Of a stretch of 64,000 bases of DNA, positions 15,531-24,885 are shown piece by piece. Where the stretch lies: positions 1-64,000 of the forward strand of contig CBIHON010000024.1 of assembly GCA_966211965.1 (NCBI GenBank). The letters are read 5' to 3'. Under the pieces are notes generated by a model. The model made no database searches. It worked only from the letters and a program-made list of their open reading frames with translations, and had not been told where the DNA came from. Source of the DNA: CBIHON01 sp966211965. GTDB taxonomy: Bacteria > Pseudomonadota > Gammaproteobacteria > Burkholderiales > Burkholderiaceae_D. The position numbers and the translations under genes are program-made. Position 1 is the stretch's first letter; each line of letters begins with the position of its first letter.

Positions 15531-17813
15531 TGCTTGTTCCAGATTACTCACCTCCTGCCGCAGCATGCGGGCCGCTTTCACCATGTTCGCCAAGGCTTCG
15601 CACGTCTCCGGCCAACTACGCGTCTTCAAACCGCAATCCGGGTTGACCCACAGACGCGCATCCGGAATCACGCCGCGCGCCTTGCGCAACAAGCGCTCCA
15701 TCTCCGCCACCTTAGGCACGCGCGGCGAATGGATGTCGTACACGCCGGGGCCGATGTCGTTCGGATAGGCGAACTCGCCGAAACCATCCAGCAATTCCAT
15801 GTCCGAGCGCGAAGTCTCGATCGTGATCACGTCGGCATCCATCGCGGCGATCCAGGGCAGGATATCGTTGAATTCCGAATAGCACATGTGGGTGTGGATC
15901 TGCGTTTCGTCGGCCACGCCGGATGCGCTGATCTTGAATGCACGCACCGCCCAGTCCAGATATTGCGGCCAGTCGCGCGCCTTCAGCGGCAAGCCTTCGC
16001 GAAATGCCGGTTCGTCGATCTGGATCATGCCGATGCCGGCCTTTTCCAGGTCGCAGACTTCGTCGCGCAAAGCCAGTGCAATTTGCAGTGCGGTCGTTGC
16101 GCGCGGCTGGTCGTCGCGTACGAATGACCATTGCAGCATCGTGACCGGGCCGGTCAGCATGCCCTTCATCGGCTTGTCGGTCAGGCTTTGCGCGAACTGG
16201 CTCCAGCCGACCGTCATCGGCTCCGGCCTGTACACGTCGCCGTAGATGAGCGGCGGTTTGACGCAGCGCGAGCCGTAGCTTTGCACCCAGCCGTTGGCGG
16301 TGAAGGCATAGCCCCACAACTGCTCGCCGAAATATTCGACCATGTCGTTGCGCTCCGGCTCGCCATGCACCAGCACGTCGAGGCCGAGTTCTTCCTGCTT
16401 GCTCACCGCCAGCCGCACCTCATCGCGCATTCTGTCGAGATAGTCCAGATGACCGAGTTCGCCGCGCTTGTATGCGGCGCGCGCCCGGCGGATTTCCGCT
16501 GTCTGCGGAAAGGAGCCGATGGTCGTGGTGGGAAAGGCCGGCAGATTCCATTTTGCCTGCTGTTGGACGATGCGCGCATCGAAACGCGAGGCACGCTGCT
16601 CCTGGGCATCGCTTACGTTCGCCAATCGCTTTTGCACGATTGGATTGCATATGCGCGGCGAATTTCGGCGTGTGGCGATGGCGGCGCGGGCTGCCTCGAA
16701 TTGCGGGTCGGTGACGGCAAGCCGGCCATTCAGTGCAAATTTCAGCGTCGCGATTTCTTCCAGTTTTTGCGTGGCGAACGCCAGCCAGCTTTTGAGTTCT
16801 GCATCGAGTTTGCTTTCATACGCCAAGTCGACCGGCACATGCAACAGCGAGCAACTCGGCGCGACCCACAAGCGATCGCCGAGGGCAAGCTGCAGGGGCG
16901 CCAATTTCACCAATGCGGCGTCGAGGTCGGTGCGCCAGATATTGCGCCCGTCTACGATGCCGGCCGACAGCACGCGCTCCTTTGGCCAATCGGCGAGCAA
17001 GCCGTCGAGTTGCGCAGCACCGCGCACCAGATCCAGGTGCACGCCTGCCACCGGCAAGCCGCGCAGCAAGGCGGCGCATTCGCTCACCTCGTCGAAATAG
17101 GTCGCCAGCAGCAGGGACGGCGCGGCGGCGCTCAAGGCCGCATAGGTTGGGGCGAACGCATCGCACCATTCACCGTCGAGTTCCAGCGCCAGGATCGGCT
17201 CGTCGATCTGCACCCATTCCACGCCGGCACTCTTCAAGCGCCGCAGCACGCTCTGATACCCGGCCACGGCGCGCGGCAACAGGTCCAGTTTGTGATCCAG
17301 ACCGGACTTGATCTTGCCGAGGTACAGCAGCGTGAGCGGGCCGACCAGCACGACCTTGACCCGATGACCCTGTGCCTTTGCTTCGGCGACTTCATGAAAC
17401 AGCCAATCGACACCGCCATCGAAGGCCGTATCAGCGTGCCACTCCGGCACCAGGTAGTGGTAATTGGTATCGAACCACTTGGTCATTTCCATGGCGAAGT
17501 GCTCGCTGCCGCCGCGCGCCAGCGTGAAATATTCGGATATGCTCAATTGCTTCGGATTGAAGTGAAAGCGCGATGGAATCGCGCCCAGCAGCGCCAGCGT
17601 ATTCAACACATGGTCGTACCAGGCGAAATCGCCGACCGTCACCAAGTCCATCCCGGCATCGGCCTGTATCGACCAATGACGTTCACGCAGGCTGCGTCCG
17701 GTCTCCAGTAAAGATGCTTCGCCGGTCTCGCCCTGCCAGAACGATTCCAATGCAAATTTCAATTCGCGCTGCGCGCCGATGCGCGGAAAACCCAAGGTGT
17801 GGGCAAGTGCCAT
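15525..17813 (-). CDS. metE: Cobalamin-independent methionine synthase
   Basis: A 762-residue MetE, full length for the family. It transfers the methyl group from 5-methyltetrahydropteroyl-triglutamate to homocysteine, the last step of methionine synthesis. Zinc ligands are present in HTHMCYSEF (His642, Cys644) and NPDCGLKTR (Cys727). The segment HGEPERNDMVEYFGEQL belongs to the folate/homocysteine site. It is divergent from metR with a MetR box between, so activation by MetR with homocysteine is expected. Confidence 0.96.
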   Translation of the reverse strand: MALAHTLGFPRIGAQRELKFALESFWQGETGEASLLETGRSLRERHWSIQADAGMDLVTVGDFAWYDHVLNTLALLGAIPSRFHFNPKQLSISEYFTLARGGSEHFAMEMTKWFDTNYHYLVPEWHADTAFDGGVDWLFHEVAEAKAQGHRVKVVLVGPLTLLYLGKIKSGLDHKLDLLPRAVAGYQSVLRRLKSAGVEWVQIDEPILALELDGEWCDAFAPTYAALSAAAPSLLLATYFDEVSECAALLRGLPVAGVHLDLVRGAAQLDGLLADWPKERVLSAGIVDGRNIWRTDLDAALVKLAPLQLALGDRLWVAPSCSLLHVPVDLAYESKLDAELKSWLAFATQKLEEIATLKFALNGRLAVTDPQFEAARAAIATRRNSPRICNPIVQKRLANVSDAQEQRASRFDARIVQQQAKWNLPAFPTTTIGSFPQTAEIRRARAAYKRGELGHLDYLDRMRDEVRLAVSKQEELGLDVLVHGEPERNDMVEYFGEQLWGYAFTANGWVQSYGSRCVKPPLIYGDVYRPEPMTVGWSQFAQSLTDKPMKGMLTGPVTMLQWSFVRDDQPRATTALQIALALRDEVCDLEKAGIGMIQIDEPAFREGLPLKARDWPQYLDWAVRAFKISASGVADETQIHTHMCYSEFNDILPWIAAMDADVITIETSRSDMELLDGFGEFAYPNDIGPGVYDIHSPRVPKVAEMERLLRKARGVIPDARLWVNPDCGLKTRSWPETCEALANMVKAARMLRQEVSNLEQAA

Positions 17814-17901
17814 GACTATCTCCTATCGATTTCATCAGTGAAGCTTGTCATGGTGCCGCAGCCTGCACTATGATTCAAACGACAAATTTTAAGAATTAAC
17901 T

Positions 17902-17914
17902 TGAATTTCATTCA
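17902..17914. promoter_or_regulatory. MetR binding box
   Basis: TGAATTTCATTCA fits the MetR consensus TGAA-N5-TTCA perfectly. It lies two bases before the metR start and about 90 bases upstream of metE. A weaker partner, TGAAGCTTGTCAT, lies near 17839-17851. Two sites of unequal strength are typical of metE-metR regions. Confidence 0.6.
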
Positions 17915-17916
17915 TA

Positions 17917-18837
17917 ATGCAATCGATATTGGAAATACGCCACCTGAAGACCCTGGTCGCGCTGCGCGAAGCCGGCAACCTGCTGCGGGCGGCCGTCTTG
18001 CTGAACGTCACCCAATCCGCTTTATCCCATCAAATCAAGCAGTTGGAAGAGCACCACGGCACGCCGCTGTTCGAACGCAAATCGGTCCCGGTGCGCTTCA
18101 CCCCTGCAGGCGAGCGCCTGCTGAAGCTGGCCGACAGCGTGCTGCCGCAGATCGCCGAAGGCGAGCGCGACCTCGCGCGCCTGGCCGAGGGCGCGGCCGG
18201 TCAGTTGCGCATCGCGGTCGAATGCCATACCTGTTTCGACTGGCTGATGCCGGCAATGGATACCTTCCGCAGCCGCTGGCCCGAAGTCGAACTGGATATC
18301 GTCTCGGGATTCCAGGCCGATCCGGTCGGCCTGCTGTACGGCCATCGCGCCGACATCGCGATCGTGTCCGAAATCGATGGCGATGAAACGGTCGACTATC
18401 ATCCGCTGTTCCGTTTTGAGATCGTGGCCCTGGTGGCGAAGGATCATCCCTTGGCAGGCCATGCATATCTGACAGCCGAGGACTTCGCAGGCGACACGCT
18501 CATCACTTATCCGGTGCCGGACGAAATGCTCGATGTGGTGCGCCAGGTATTGAAGCCGGCCGGCGTGCAAGCTCCGCGCCGCACCACCGAACTGACCGTC
18601 GCCATGTTGCAACTGGTGGCGAGCAAGCGCGGCATCGCGACGCTGCCGGTCTGGGCTGCGCAAAATTATCTGGATCGCGATTACGTGCTGGCCAAGCGCA
18701 TTACGCCCGAGGGATTGACCGGACGGCTATATGCCGCCTGCCTGCGGGAATTGTCGGGGAAACCTTACCTGGCCGATTTCGTCGATACGATGCGCGAGAG
18801 CTGTTATCTGAATTTGCCAAGCGTCGAGCTGCTGTGA
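17917..18837 (+). CDS. metR: LysR-family activator of methionine synthesis
   Basis: A 306-residue LysR regulator matching MetR: LEIRHLKTLVALREAGNLLR, then TQSALSHQIKQLEEHHGTPL. The ligand domain includes VECHTCFDWLMPAMDTFR, a MetR-typical segment. Divergence from metE and the perfect box in the shared region support the assignment. Homocysteine is the known co-effector in the family. Confidence 0.92.
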   Translation: MQSILEIRHLKTLVALREAGNLLRAAVLLNVTQSALSHQIKQLEEHHGTPLFERKSVPVRFTPAGERLLKLADSVLPQIAEGERDLARLAEGAAGQLRIAVECHTCFDWLMPAMDTFRSRWPEVELDIVSGFQADPVGLLYGHRADIAIVSEIDGDETVDYHPLFRFEIVALVAKDHPLAGHAYLTAEDFAGDTLITYPVPDEMLDVVRQVLKPAGVQAPRRTTELTVAMLQLVASKRGIATLPVWAAQNYLDRDYVLAKRITPEGLTGRLYAACLRELSGKPYLADFVDTMRESCYLNLPSVELL

Positions 18838-18942
18838 TGTTATGAGGGAGATAGGTGGCATCGAGTTTGCTTCAGTTGCATAGGCCGATGCAACGCGCCC
18901 TATAAAACGTCAGCACCCCGCCAACGTGACCGAGGAAAATAC

Positions 18943-19590
18943 ATGAATATCTACGAACTGAGCGCGGCCACTCTGCTGGCCTTTGCCACCACCAATTTTT
19001 TGCTGAATATCACGCCCGGCCCCGCTGTAATGCAGGTGATCGGCCATTCGATCAGCAACGGCTGGCAAGCTTCCCAGGCGAGCATCGGCGGCATCCTGGT
19101 TGCGAACGCAATGTATTGCGCCTTATCGGTACTGGGATTGGGCGCACTGATATTGACCGTGCCGGCCCTGTTTGAAGCCATCAAATGGTGCGGATTAAGC
19201 TACCTGGCCTGGCTTGGATTGAAGTCGCTGCGCGCGGCATTCCAGCCCGGTGCGCGCGCCGATGCACCGGCATTGATCGCGCGGCCGCTCACCCTGTTCC
19301 GCCAAAGTTTTGTGCTGCAGGGCGCGAATCCGAAATCAGTACTGTTCTTTTGCGCGCTGTTGCCGACCTTTGCCGGCGAGGCGCACGGGGCGCCGCTGCG
19401 GATCGCCGTGCTTGGAATGGTCGCGATTGCGATGGAATATCCGGTGCTGCTGGCTTATTCGCTGATGGCGTCGAAGGCTCGCGCCTGGCTCAGGGGGACG
19501 CGCGGCAAGCGTATGCTGGATGGTTTGTCGGGAACTGCATTGCTGGCTGCGGCAGGGACTGTGGCGAGCACGACCTTGCGGCAGCGTTGA
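18943..19590 (+). CDS. LysE/RhtB-family amino acid exporter
   Basis: A 215-residue membrane protein with the LysE/RhtB signature NITPGPAVMQVIGHSISNG near residue 25 and about six hydrophobic segments. It follows metR by 105 bases in the same direction, so export of a methionine-related or other amino acid is possible, but the substrate cannot be read from the sequence. AGGAAAAT upstream supports the start. Confidence 0.85.
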   Translation: MNIYELSAATLLAFATTNFLLNITPGPAVMQVIGHSISNGWQASQASIGGILVANAMYCALSVLGLGALILTVPALFEAIKWCGLSYLAWLGLKSLRAAFQPGARADAPALIARPLTLFRQSFVLQGANPKSVLFFCALLPTFAGEAHGAPLRIAVLGMVAIAMEYPVLLAYSLMASKARAWLRGTRGKRMLDGLSGTALLAAAGTVASTTLRQR

Positions 19591-19654
19591 AAAGTTGCCG
19601 GCTGGGGCCTGCGATTTTTAGATTTTTTATAGAGAAGTCCTTCGGCACCCCGAC

Positions 19655-20047
19655 CTATCGAACCGGCGACAACAGATTCGCGTCACGGGCGATTACCCAT
19701 TTTCCCTGGTTCTTTTTGAGAACTGTAAGCGTGTGTCCGGAACGTTCAATGGATGCAGAGCCGTCGGAGGGCGTTGCGATGACGGTCAGCTTGGTCCACA
19801 TGAATGCCCAGTCGCCTGCCACCTTGATTTCTTGAATATTGCTGATGCCGTCGATTTTCGGTGCGCTCGCGCTTGATTGAGCTTTTGCCGCCGAAGCAAA
19901 CTCGGCCTTTCGCATAGGGGGCCGTCCAGGCAGCAGAAAGACGACATCGTCCGCCATCAAATTCAAGACGGCGTCAACGTCGCCTGCCCTGCTGGCCGCC
20001 ATCCAGGTACTGACGAGCTGACGTATCTGTTCTTCATCGCTTTGCAT
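19655..20047 (-). CDS. SgcJ/EcaC-type NTF2-fold protein
   Basis: A 130-residue protein of the YybH/SgcJ type: EEQIRQLVSTWMAASRAGDV, then LNLMADDVVFLLPG, and a C-terminal GHTLTVLKKNQGKWVIARD strand pair. These pocketed folds act as small hydrolases, isomerases or binders, and the reaction is unknown. It stands alone, converging with the LysE gene. Confidence 0.8.
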   Translation of the reverse strand: MQSDEEQIRQLVSTWMAASRAGDVDAVLNLMADDVVFLLPGRPPMRKAEFASAAKAQSSASAPKIDGISNIQEIKVAGDWAFMWTKLTVIATPSDGSASIERSGHTLTVLKKNQGKWVIARDANLLSPVR

Positions 20048-20143
20048 GGTTACTCCTTATTGACGTCTGCAGATTTGATGACAGCACCTGGGTTGCACCC
20101 GCCCTACCACTGCATAGCAGGAATTAGTTGGGTTTGACTCTCA

Positions 20144-20377
20144 TCATTTGAATAATTGTCGCGGCAAAAAGCCTCTAATCGCAACATGAGCAAAGATATA
20201 CAAGCCATACGGCACCACGGCAATTATCGTAACCAACGTTGACCACGAAGGTACACGGCCAGCAACCGCAAATGAAATTAGTGCAGCCAGAATACTGATG
20301 ACACCAAGAGATGCGAGAACAGCGCAAATAACGCGCTGCCACCGTGGAACTAACCCGTTTGTTCGTGAAGTTTCCAT
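20144..20377 (-). CDS. Small two-TM membrane protein of unknown function
   Basis: From the ATG at 20377 the frame encodes 77 residues: a short basic N-terminus, a first hydrophobic helix (VICAVLASLGVISILAALIS), a short loop, a second helix (LVTIIAVVPYGLYIFAHVAI) and a basic tail RGFLPRQLFK. The frame is open to 20518, but the extra part has no membrane or family character. The ribosome site is weak. A half REP sequence lies between it and the preceding gene, near 20085-20106. Function unknown. Confidence 0.45.
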   Translation of the reverse strand: METSRTNGLVPRWQRVICAVLASLGVISILAALISFAVAGRVPSWSTLVTIIAVVPYGLYIFAHVAIRGFLPRQLFK

Positions 20378-20593
20378 TTGCGCAAACCAGATTGAGGAAT
20401 TGATCCAAGCCCGTAGGGCGTAAATGCAATAAGAAAATCTGCATAGTACAGTAGGCCGAGACGCAATCTCGGTAATATCCAACCCGTCATTCGACACAAT
20501 CTCTGGGATTGCGTCCAAGCCAACCGAACTATGGGTTAATTTCTACAGAGAGAATCCGTTTTTTTGACGAACATTTAGCAGGGACCTCTCACC

Positions 20594-21088
20594 TCAATCC
20601 AGTTTTTTGCAAGCCACCAGCACCCCGTCCGCGTCCGCATAAATCCAGTCGCCCGGATTGACTGCCACCCCTGCGATCACCACTCGCAAATTGCTGTCGC
20701 CCACACCTTTACGAACGCTCCTTTGCGGGTGCAAACCCAGCGCACGCACGCCGATGTTGCAGGCATTGATCTCGTCCGAATCGCGGATGCAGCCGTTGAC
20801 GACGATGCCGGCCCAACCGTTTTTTTCCGCCAGCACGCCGAGGTTGCCGCCCACCAGCGCACAGCGCAAACTGCCGCCGCCGTCGACCACCAGCACCTGC
20901 CCCTTGCCCGGCGTTTCCAGGGTTGAACGCACCAGCACATTGTCCTCGAACACTTTCAGCGTGGCGGCCGGGCCGGAGAATGTCCGCTGCTTGCCGAAGG
21001 AGTGAAAGACCGGCGGCAGCACCGCCAATGTGCCGTCGGCCAGCTTGTCTTCATTGGCATCGCATAAATCGCACGTCGCAAAGCTCAT
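20594..21088 (-). CDS. rraA: RraA-family protein (RNase E inhibitor / HMG aldolase fold)
   Basis: A 164-residue protein close in length to E. coli RraA. It has the family core VLVVDGGGSLRCALVGGNLG and NGWAGIVVNGCIRDSDEI. The G-N-L then R-D pattern is that of class II HMG/CHA aldolases, so an aldolase role is as possible as inhibition of RNase E; many proteobacterial members carry both names. No pathway genes are adjacent. Confidence 0.85.
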   Translation of the reverse strand: MSFATCDLCDANEDKLADGTLAVLPPVFHSFGKQRTFSGPAATLKVFEDNVLVRSTLETPGKGQVLVVDGGGSLRCALVGGNLGVLAEKNGWAGIVVNGCIRDSDEINACNIGVRALGLHPQRSVRKGVGDSNLRVVIAGVAVNPGDWIYADADGVLVACKKLD

Positions 21089-21278
21089 GTTTTTTCCTCG
21101 TTAAAAGATTCCAGTCGTACGAAATTGTATGCGAAGGAGCACCGTCCCGCCGCGGCACGACCCTCGATTTCCCCTCGCCGGTTTGCTTGAAATGCATTAA
21201 AAATCACATTGTTAATTTTCTATGCAGTAAAATGCCAAACTTTTAACATTTTTAACAAAACGACAATGGGAGCAGGGA

Positions 21279-22493
21279 ATGAACCTGGTTTATAAAAACG
21301 AAAAAACGCTTTTTACGATATTGCTGCTTATCTCAAGCCTGGTCTGGCTGGCCATCGTGGTCGGCACCTTTGGCGCAGCGCTGATCTATTTGCTGTTCTT
21401 CTTTATTTTCTATTGCTTCGCGCAATCCGCCTTGATCTCCTATTTAAAAGGCACAGGAGTCAAGATCTCGGAAAGCCAATTTCCGGATCTGAAGCAGCGC
21501 ATCGATGCCTGCTGCGCAAAGCTGGATCTGCCCGTCGTACCCGAGGCTTACCTGCTGCACATGGGCGGCGCCTTCAACGCCTTTGCCACACGCTTTCTCG
21601 GCAAAAATTTCATCGTGCTGTATTCCGACATCGTCGATGCATTGGAGGACAATCCGGATGCCCTGAATTTTTACATCGGCCACGAAATCGGCCACATCAA
21701 ACGGCATCACTTGCGCTGGGCGCCGGTGTTGATGCCGGCATCGGTTCTGCCCTTGCTTGGCGCGGCTTATTCGCGTGCCCGCGAGTACACGTGCGACCGT
21801 CACGGATTTGCGGCTTGCGACAATCTCAACAGTGCGCAATTCGGATTGGCGGCGCTGGCGGCAGGCGGCAAACGCTGGCGCACCATGAGCAAGAGCAACT
21901 ACATTTTGCAAGCGCGCGAAACCGGCGGCTTCTGGATGTCCTTGCATGAACTGACCAGCGATTATCCATGGCTGGTCAAACGCATGGCTGCGGTCAAGGC
22001 GCTGGCCGGCGGACACGAGATGAAACAGCCGAAGCGCAATCCGTTGGCAGTTCTGCTGGCATTGTTCATTCCTCGCTTCGGCATGGGCGGCGGCCTCGCC
22101 GGCGTGACGATCATTGTCGCTGTGATCGGCATTCTCGCCGCGGTCGCGCTGCCGGCTTACCAGGATTACACCGCACGCGCCAAGATCGCCGAGGCGGTAG
22201 CGATCGGCCAGCAAAGCAGCATCGCGGTGGCGGATTTCTATTACGCCAAAGGCGCGATTCCGGAAAGCCTGGAGCAAGCAGGCGCATCGTCGACACCTGC
22301 CAGCGCTTCCGTACCGCGCGCATCGGTCGACCCGCGCAATGGCGTGGTCCGCGTGATCACATCGGCCGCGCCGTATGCGGGCAAGGCGATCGTTTTCATA
22401 CCGTCCTTCGATGCGGATAAAAAAATTGTCTGGAAATGCAGCAGCGACAGCATTCCTTCCAAGGTCTTGCCTGCGGATTGCCGGGGCAATTAG
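21279..22493 (+). CDS. Fusion of M48 metallopeptidase and type IV pilin-like domain
   Basis: A 404-residue protein with two joined parts. Residues 9-52 hold two hydrophobic helices. Residues 60-240 form an HtpX/M48-type peptidase with HEIGH at 135-139 and the third zinc ligand Glu169 in AREYTCDRHG. Residues 258-404 look like a type IV pilin: hydrophobic stalk IIVAVIGILAAVALPAYQDY (278-297), then KIAEAVAIGQQ and a C-terminal Cys387-Cys401 loop. The prepilin cleavage site is not canonical: Gly271 replaces Phe1 and Gly275 replaces Glu5, so the stalk probably stays as a third membrane helix. The reading frame is continuous. A ribosome site (GGGAG) precedes the ATG. Confidence 0.85.
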   Translation: MNLVYKNEKTLFTILLLISSLVWLAIVVGTFGAALIYLLFFFIFYCFAQSALISYLKGTGVKISESQFPDLKQRIDACCAKLDLPVVPEAYLLHMGGAFNAFATRFLGKNFIVLYSDIVDALEDNPDALNFYIGHEIGHIKRHHLRWAPVLMPASVLPLLGAAYSRAREYTCDRHGFAACDNLNSAQFGLAALAAGGKRWRTMSKSNYILQARETGGFWMSLHELTSDYPWLVKRMAAVKALAGGHEMKQPKRNPLAVLLALFIPRFGMGGGLAGVTIIVAVIGILAAVALPAYQDYTARAKIAEAVAIGQQSSIAVADFYYAKGAIPESLEQAGASSTPASASVPRASVDPRNGVVRVITSAAPYAGKAIVFIPSFDADKKIVWKCSSDSIPSKVLPADCRGN

Positions 22494-22555
22494 AAAATGC
22501 AGGGACGAGCACCTGCCCGTCCGCCGCCATGGCAAATACCTGCCGTCCCGCGGGT

Positions 22556-22579
22556 GGAATCACGGAGTGCCGCGATTCC
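22556..22579. terminator. Hairpin between convergent genes
   Basis: GGAATCACGG and CCGCGATTCC form a ten-base stem with one mismatch and a four-base loop, in the 101-base gap between the M48-pilin gene and the MFS gene, which converge. There is no T-run, so its role as a terminator is inferred. Confidence 0.45.
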
Positions 22580-22594
22580 ATCTGCGCAGCACTG

Positions 22595-23833
22595 CTAGGC
22601 TGCCTGCATCACAGCAGCCTTCTTCGCTGTATTCGCGCCGACGCCGAACGCTGTCAGGATCGCCATCGTCTGGAACACGCCGATGCAGATGAATACCCAG
22701 GACGGATGATGCGCATCCATCAAGGCGCCGAACAATAAAGGCCCGGTCGCCAGTCCAATATCAAGCCCCGAATAGACCACGCCATAGACCCGGCCGGTTG
22801 CATTTTTCGGCGCCGCCGCGCGGATCATCAGATCGCGCGATGGCCCTGCGATACCCGCGCCAAAACCGATCGCGCCCATCAACACGACCGCCAGCGCCGG
22901 CGCCACGGCACCAGTTGCAATCACCAGTGCAACCAATCCCGCCCCAGCAAACGCCAAGCCGATCGTCCGATCGTGGCGGGTCGTCCTGGATGCCAGGAAG
23001 CCGCCCAACACCATGCCTCCGGCCGAAGCCAGCATATATGCCGTATAGCCGGTGGTTGCCCAGGTCAGCGACATGCCGTACAGCTCGCGCAGGCTGGCCG
23101 TGGAAAAACTCTGGATACCGCCGAGCGCCAAGGCCGTGATGAAAAAGAAGGCAAAGCACAACCACACCGCAGGCAAGCGCATGAATTCGAGCGTTCCGCC
23201 ATTGCTGGCATCTTCCTTTTTCTGCGTGCCAACGGCAGAGTGTAAGTCATCCGTGCGCAACAGATCGCGATGCGCGAACAGCAAGGTCAGTACCGCCAGC
23301 GGCAACAAGGCTGCCGCAAACAAGGCTGTGCGCCAGCCGGACAGGCCGGCGATGGCCGTCAGGAACACCGGCGCTGCCGCCCAGCCGAGATTGCCGGAGA
23401 TGCCATGCACCGAAAAAGCGTGCCCGATGCGTGCCGGCGAAACGCGCTTGTTCAGCAAGGTGTAGTCCGACGGATGGAATACGCTGTTGCCGACACCCGC
23501 CAACATCGAGCCTGCCAACAGCATCGCATAATTCTGCGCCAGCGCCAACGCCAGCGCCGATACGCCAAGGCAAGCCACGCCGAAAAACAGGACGGCGCGC
23601 GCCCCGACCCGGTCCACGACAAAACCGGCCAACGCCTGCCCTATGCCGGACACCACGAAGAACACGGTCATCAGCAAGCCCAGTTCCGCATAAGACAGGC
23701 TGAAGGCATCCTTGAGCCATGGAAACAACGGCGCCAAAATCAGGTGGAAGAAATGCGATATGCCGTGCGCGACGCCGACCAGGCCGATCACATAGGCATC
23801 CTGACGCAAAGTAGGTATTGTGGCGGTAGTCAT
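22595..23833 (-). CDS. MFS exporter, Fsr/NimT-like
   Basis: A 412-residue, twelve-helix major facilitator. Typical loop motifs are GFVVDRVGARAVLFFG between helices 2 and 3, and NSVFHPSDYTLL, as in the fosmidomycin-resistance (Fsr) branch. The start at 23833 (MTTATIPTL) has GAGG upstream; a longer frame to 23905 lacks one. It is divergent from an AraC regulator by 100 bases, the same arrangement as nimT/nimR. It probably exports a small toxic compound that is not identifiable here. Confidence 0.85.
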   Translation of the reverse strand: MTTATIPTLRQDAYVIGLVGVAHGISHFFHLILAPLFPWLKDAFSLSYAELGLLMTVFFVVSGIGQALAGFVVDRVGARAVLFFGVACLGVSALALALAQNYAMLLAGSMLAGVGNSVFHPSDYTLLNKRVSPARIGHAFSVHGISGNLGWAAAPVFLTAIAGLSGWRTALFAAALLPLAVLTLLFAHRDLLRTDDLHSAVGTQKKEDASNGGTLEFMRLPAVWLCFAFFFITALALGGIQSFSTASLRELYGMSLTWATTGYTAYMLASAGGMVLGGFLASRTTRHDRTIGLAFAGAGLVALVIATGAVAPALAVVLMGAIGFGAGIAGPSRDLMIRAAAPKNATGRVYGVVYSGLDIGLATGPLLFGALMDAHHPSWVFICIGVFQTMAILTAFGVGANTAKKAAVMQAA

Positions 23834-23933
23834 GTAATCCTCATTGATGAATAGTGAAATCAGTGTAGGCAAAAGCGGGCAGGCTGTTTTAAGATAGAAA
23901 GACATTTTTTATCTAATTTCCGCCAAACTTGCC

Positions 23934-24725
23934 ATGGCAGTCACTCCTGTTACCCACACCCGCCCGCAATCGCAAGAACATGCTCCCACGCCGAAACGGC
24001 CGGTGCGCTTGAGTGCCCGCGATCTGGATGCGAGCGAATTATTGGCTGCCCACAAACACACATGGGGTCACGCCCTCTACGCGTTGGAGGGGGTATTCCG
24101 GGTCACCGTCGACAACAGCACTTGGGTCGTACCGCCGCTGCGTGCGATCTGGATCCCGCCAACCATCGTGCATGAAACGGTGATATTGGAGAAAGCGCGC
24201 ATGCGTTCGGTCTTGGTCCATGCCGACGTTGCGCTGTTTGAAGGCAAGGACTGCAAGGTCTTGAATGTGTCGCCGCTTCTGCGTGAAATGATCGTGGCGC
24301 TATCGCAGGTGGACGGCCCTTGCGCTCGCGAATCCTTGCTATCGGCGTTGCTGCTCGACGAACTGGCGCAATCCGTCACCCTGCCGATGCGCGTCGCAAT
24401 GCCGGTCGATAAACGTCTGAAGGTCCTATGCGAAATGCTGATCGCCGACCCATCGTCCACGCTGACGCTGGGCGCCTGGGCGGACAAGGTAGGCGCATCT
24501 GAGCGCACCCTGGGACGCTTGTTCGAACAGGATCTGGGGATGAGTTTCGGACTGTGGCGGCAGCAGATGCGGCTGGCGCATGCGGCCCCCTTGATCGCGC
24601 GCGGATTGCCTCTGTCGCAGGTTGCCGCGGAGCTCGGTTACGCGAGCCAGTCGGCTTTTTCGGCGATGTTCAAGAAGACGTTCGGGCAATCGCCTTCGGC
24701 GTTTTTTGCGCAGAAGGCGATATGA
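23934..24725 (+). CDS. AraC-family regulator with N-terminal cupin
   Basis: A 263-residue NimR-like regulator. The cupin domain (residues 30-130) includes HTWGHALYALEGVFRV and WVVPPLRAIWIPPTIVHE. The C-terminal AraC domain includes ASERTLGRLFEQDLGMSFGL and LSQVAAELGYASQSAFSAMF. It is divergent from the MFS exporter it probably controls. The 160 bases after it (24726-24885) hold no recognisable gene. Confidence 0.88.
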   Translation: MAVTPVTHTRPQSQEHAPTPKRPVRLSARDLDASELLAAHKHTWGHALYALEGVFRVTVDNSTWVVPPLRAIWIPPTIVHETVILEKARMRSVLVHADVALFEGKDCKVLNVSPLLREMIVALSQVDGPCARESLLSALLLDELAQSVTLPMRVAMPVDKRLKVLCEMLIADPSSTLTLGAWADKVGASERTLGRLFEQDLGMSFGLWRQQMRLAHAAPLIARGLPLSQVAAELGYASQSAFSAMFKKTFGQSPSAFFAQKAI

Positions 24726-24885
24726 ATGTGCAGCTTTCGCAAAAAAATGTCGCTCCGGCGCAGACTGGGCCCAGTGCCTTGCTGTTGCGTCACACCTGGA
24801 ACCGCAGTTTTTTGCTTGCGAATATAGACGCCGTCGCCGGAACGACCTCAAGATCCTATCTTGATCTTATCTTGGAAAATCCCGC

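Noticed and set aside
16131..17711. A 526-codon open frame opposite metE
   Set aside because: Antisense shadow; metE has all zinc ligands and full length.
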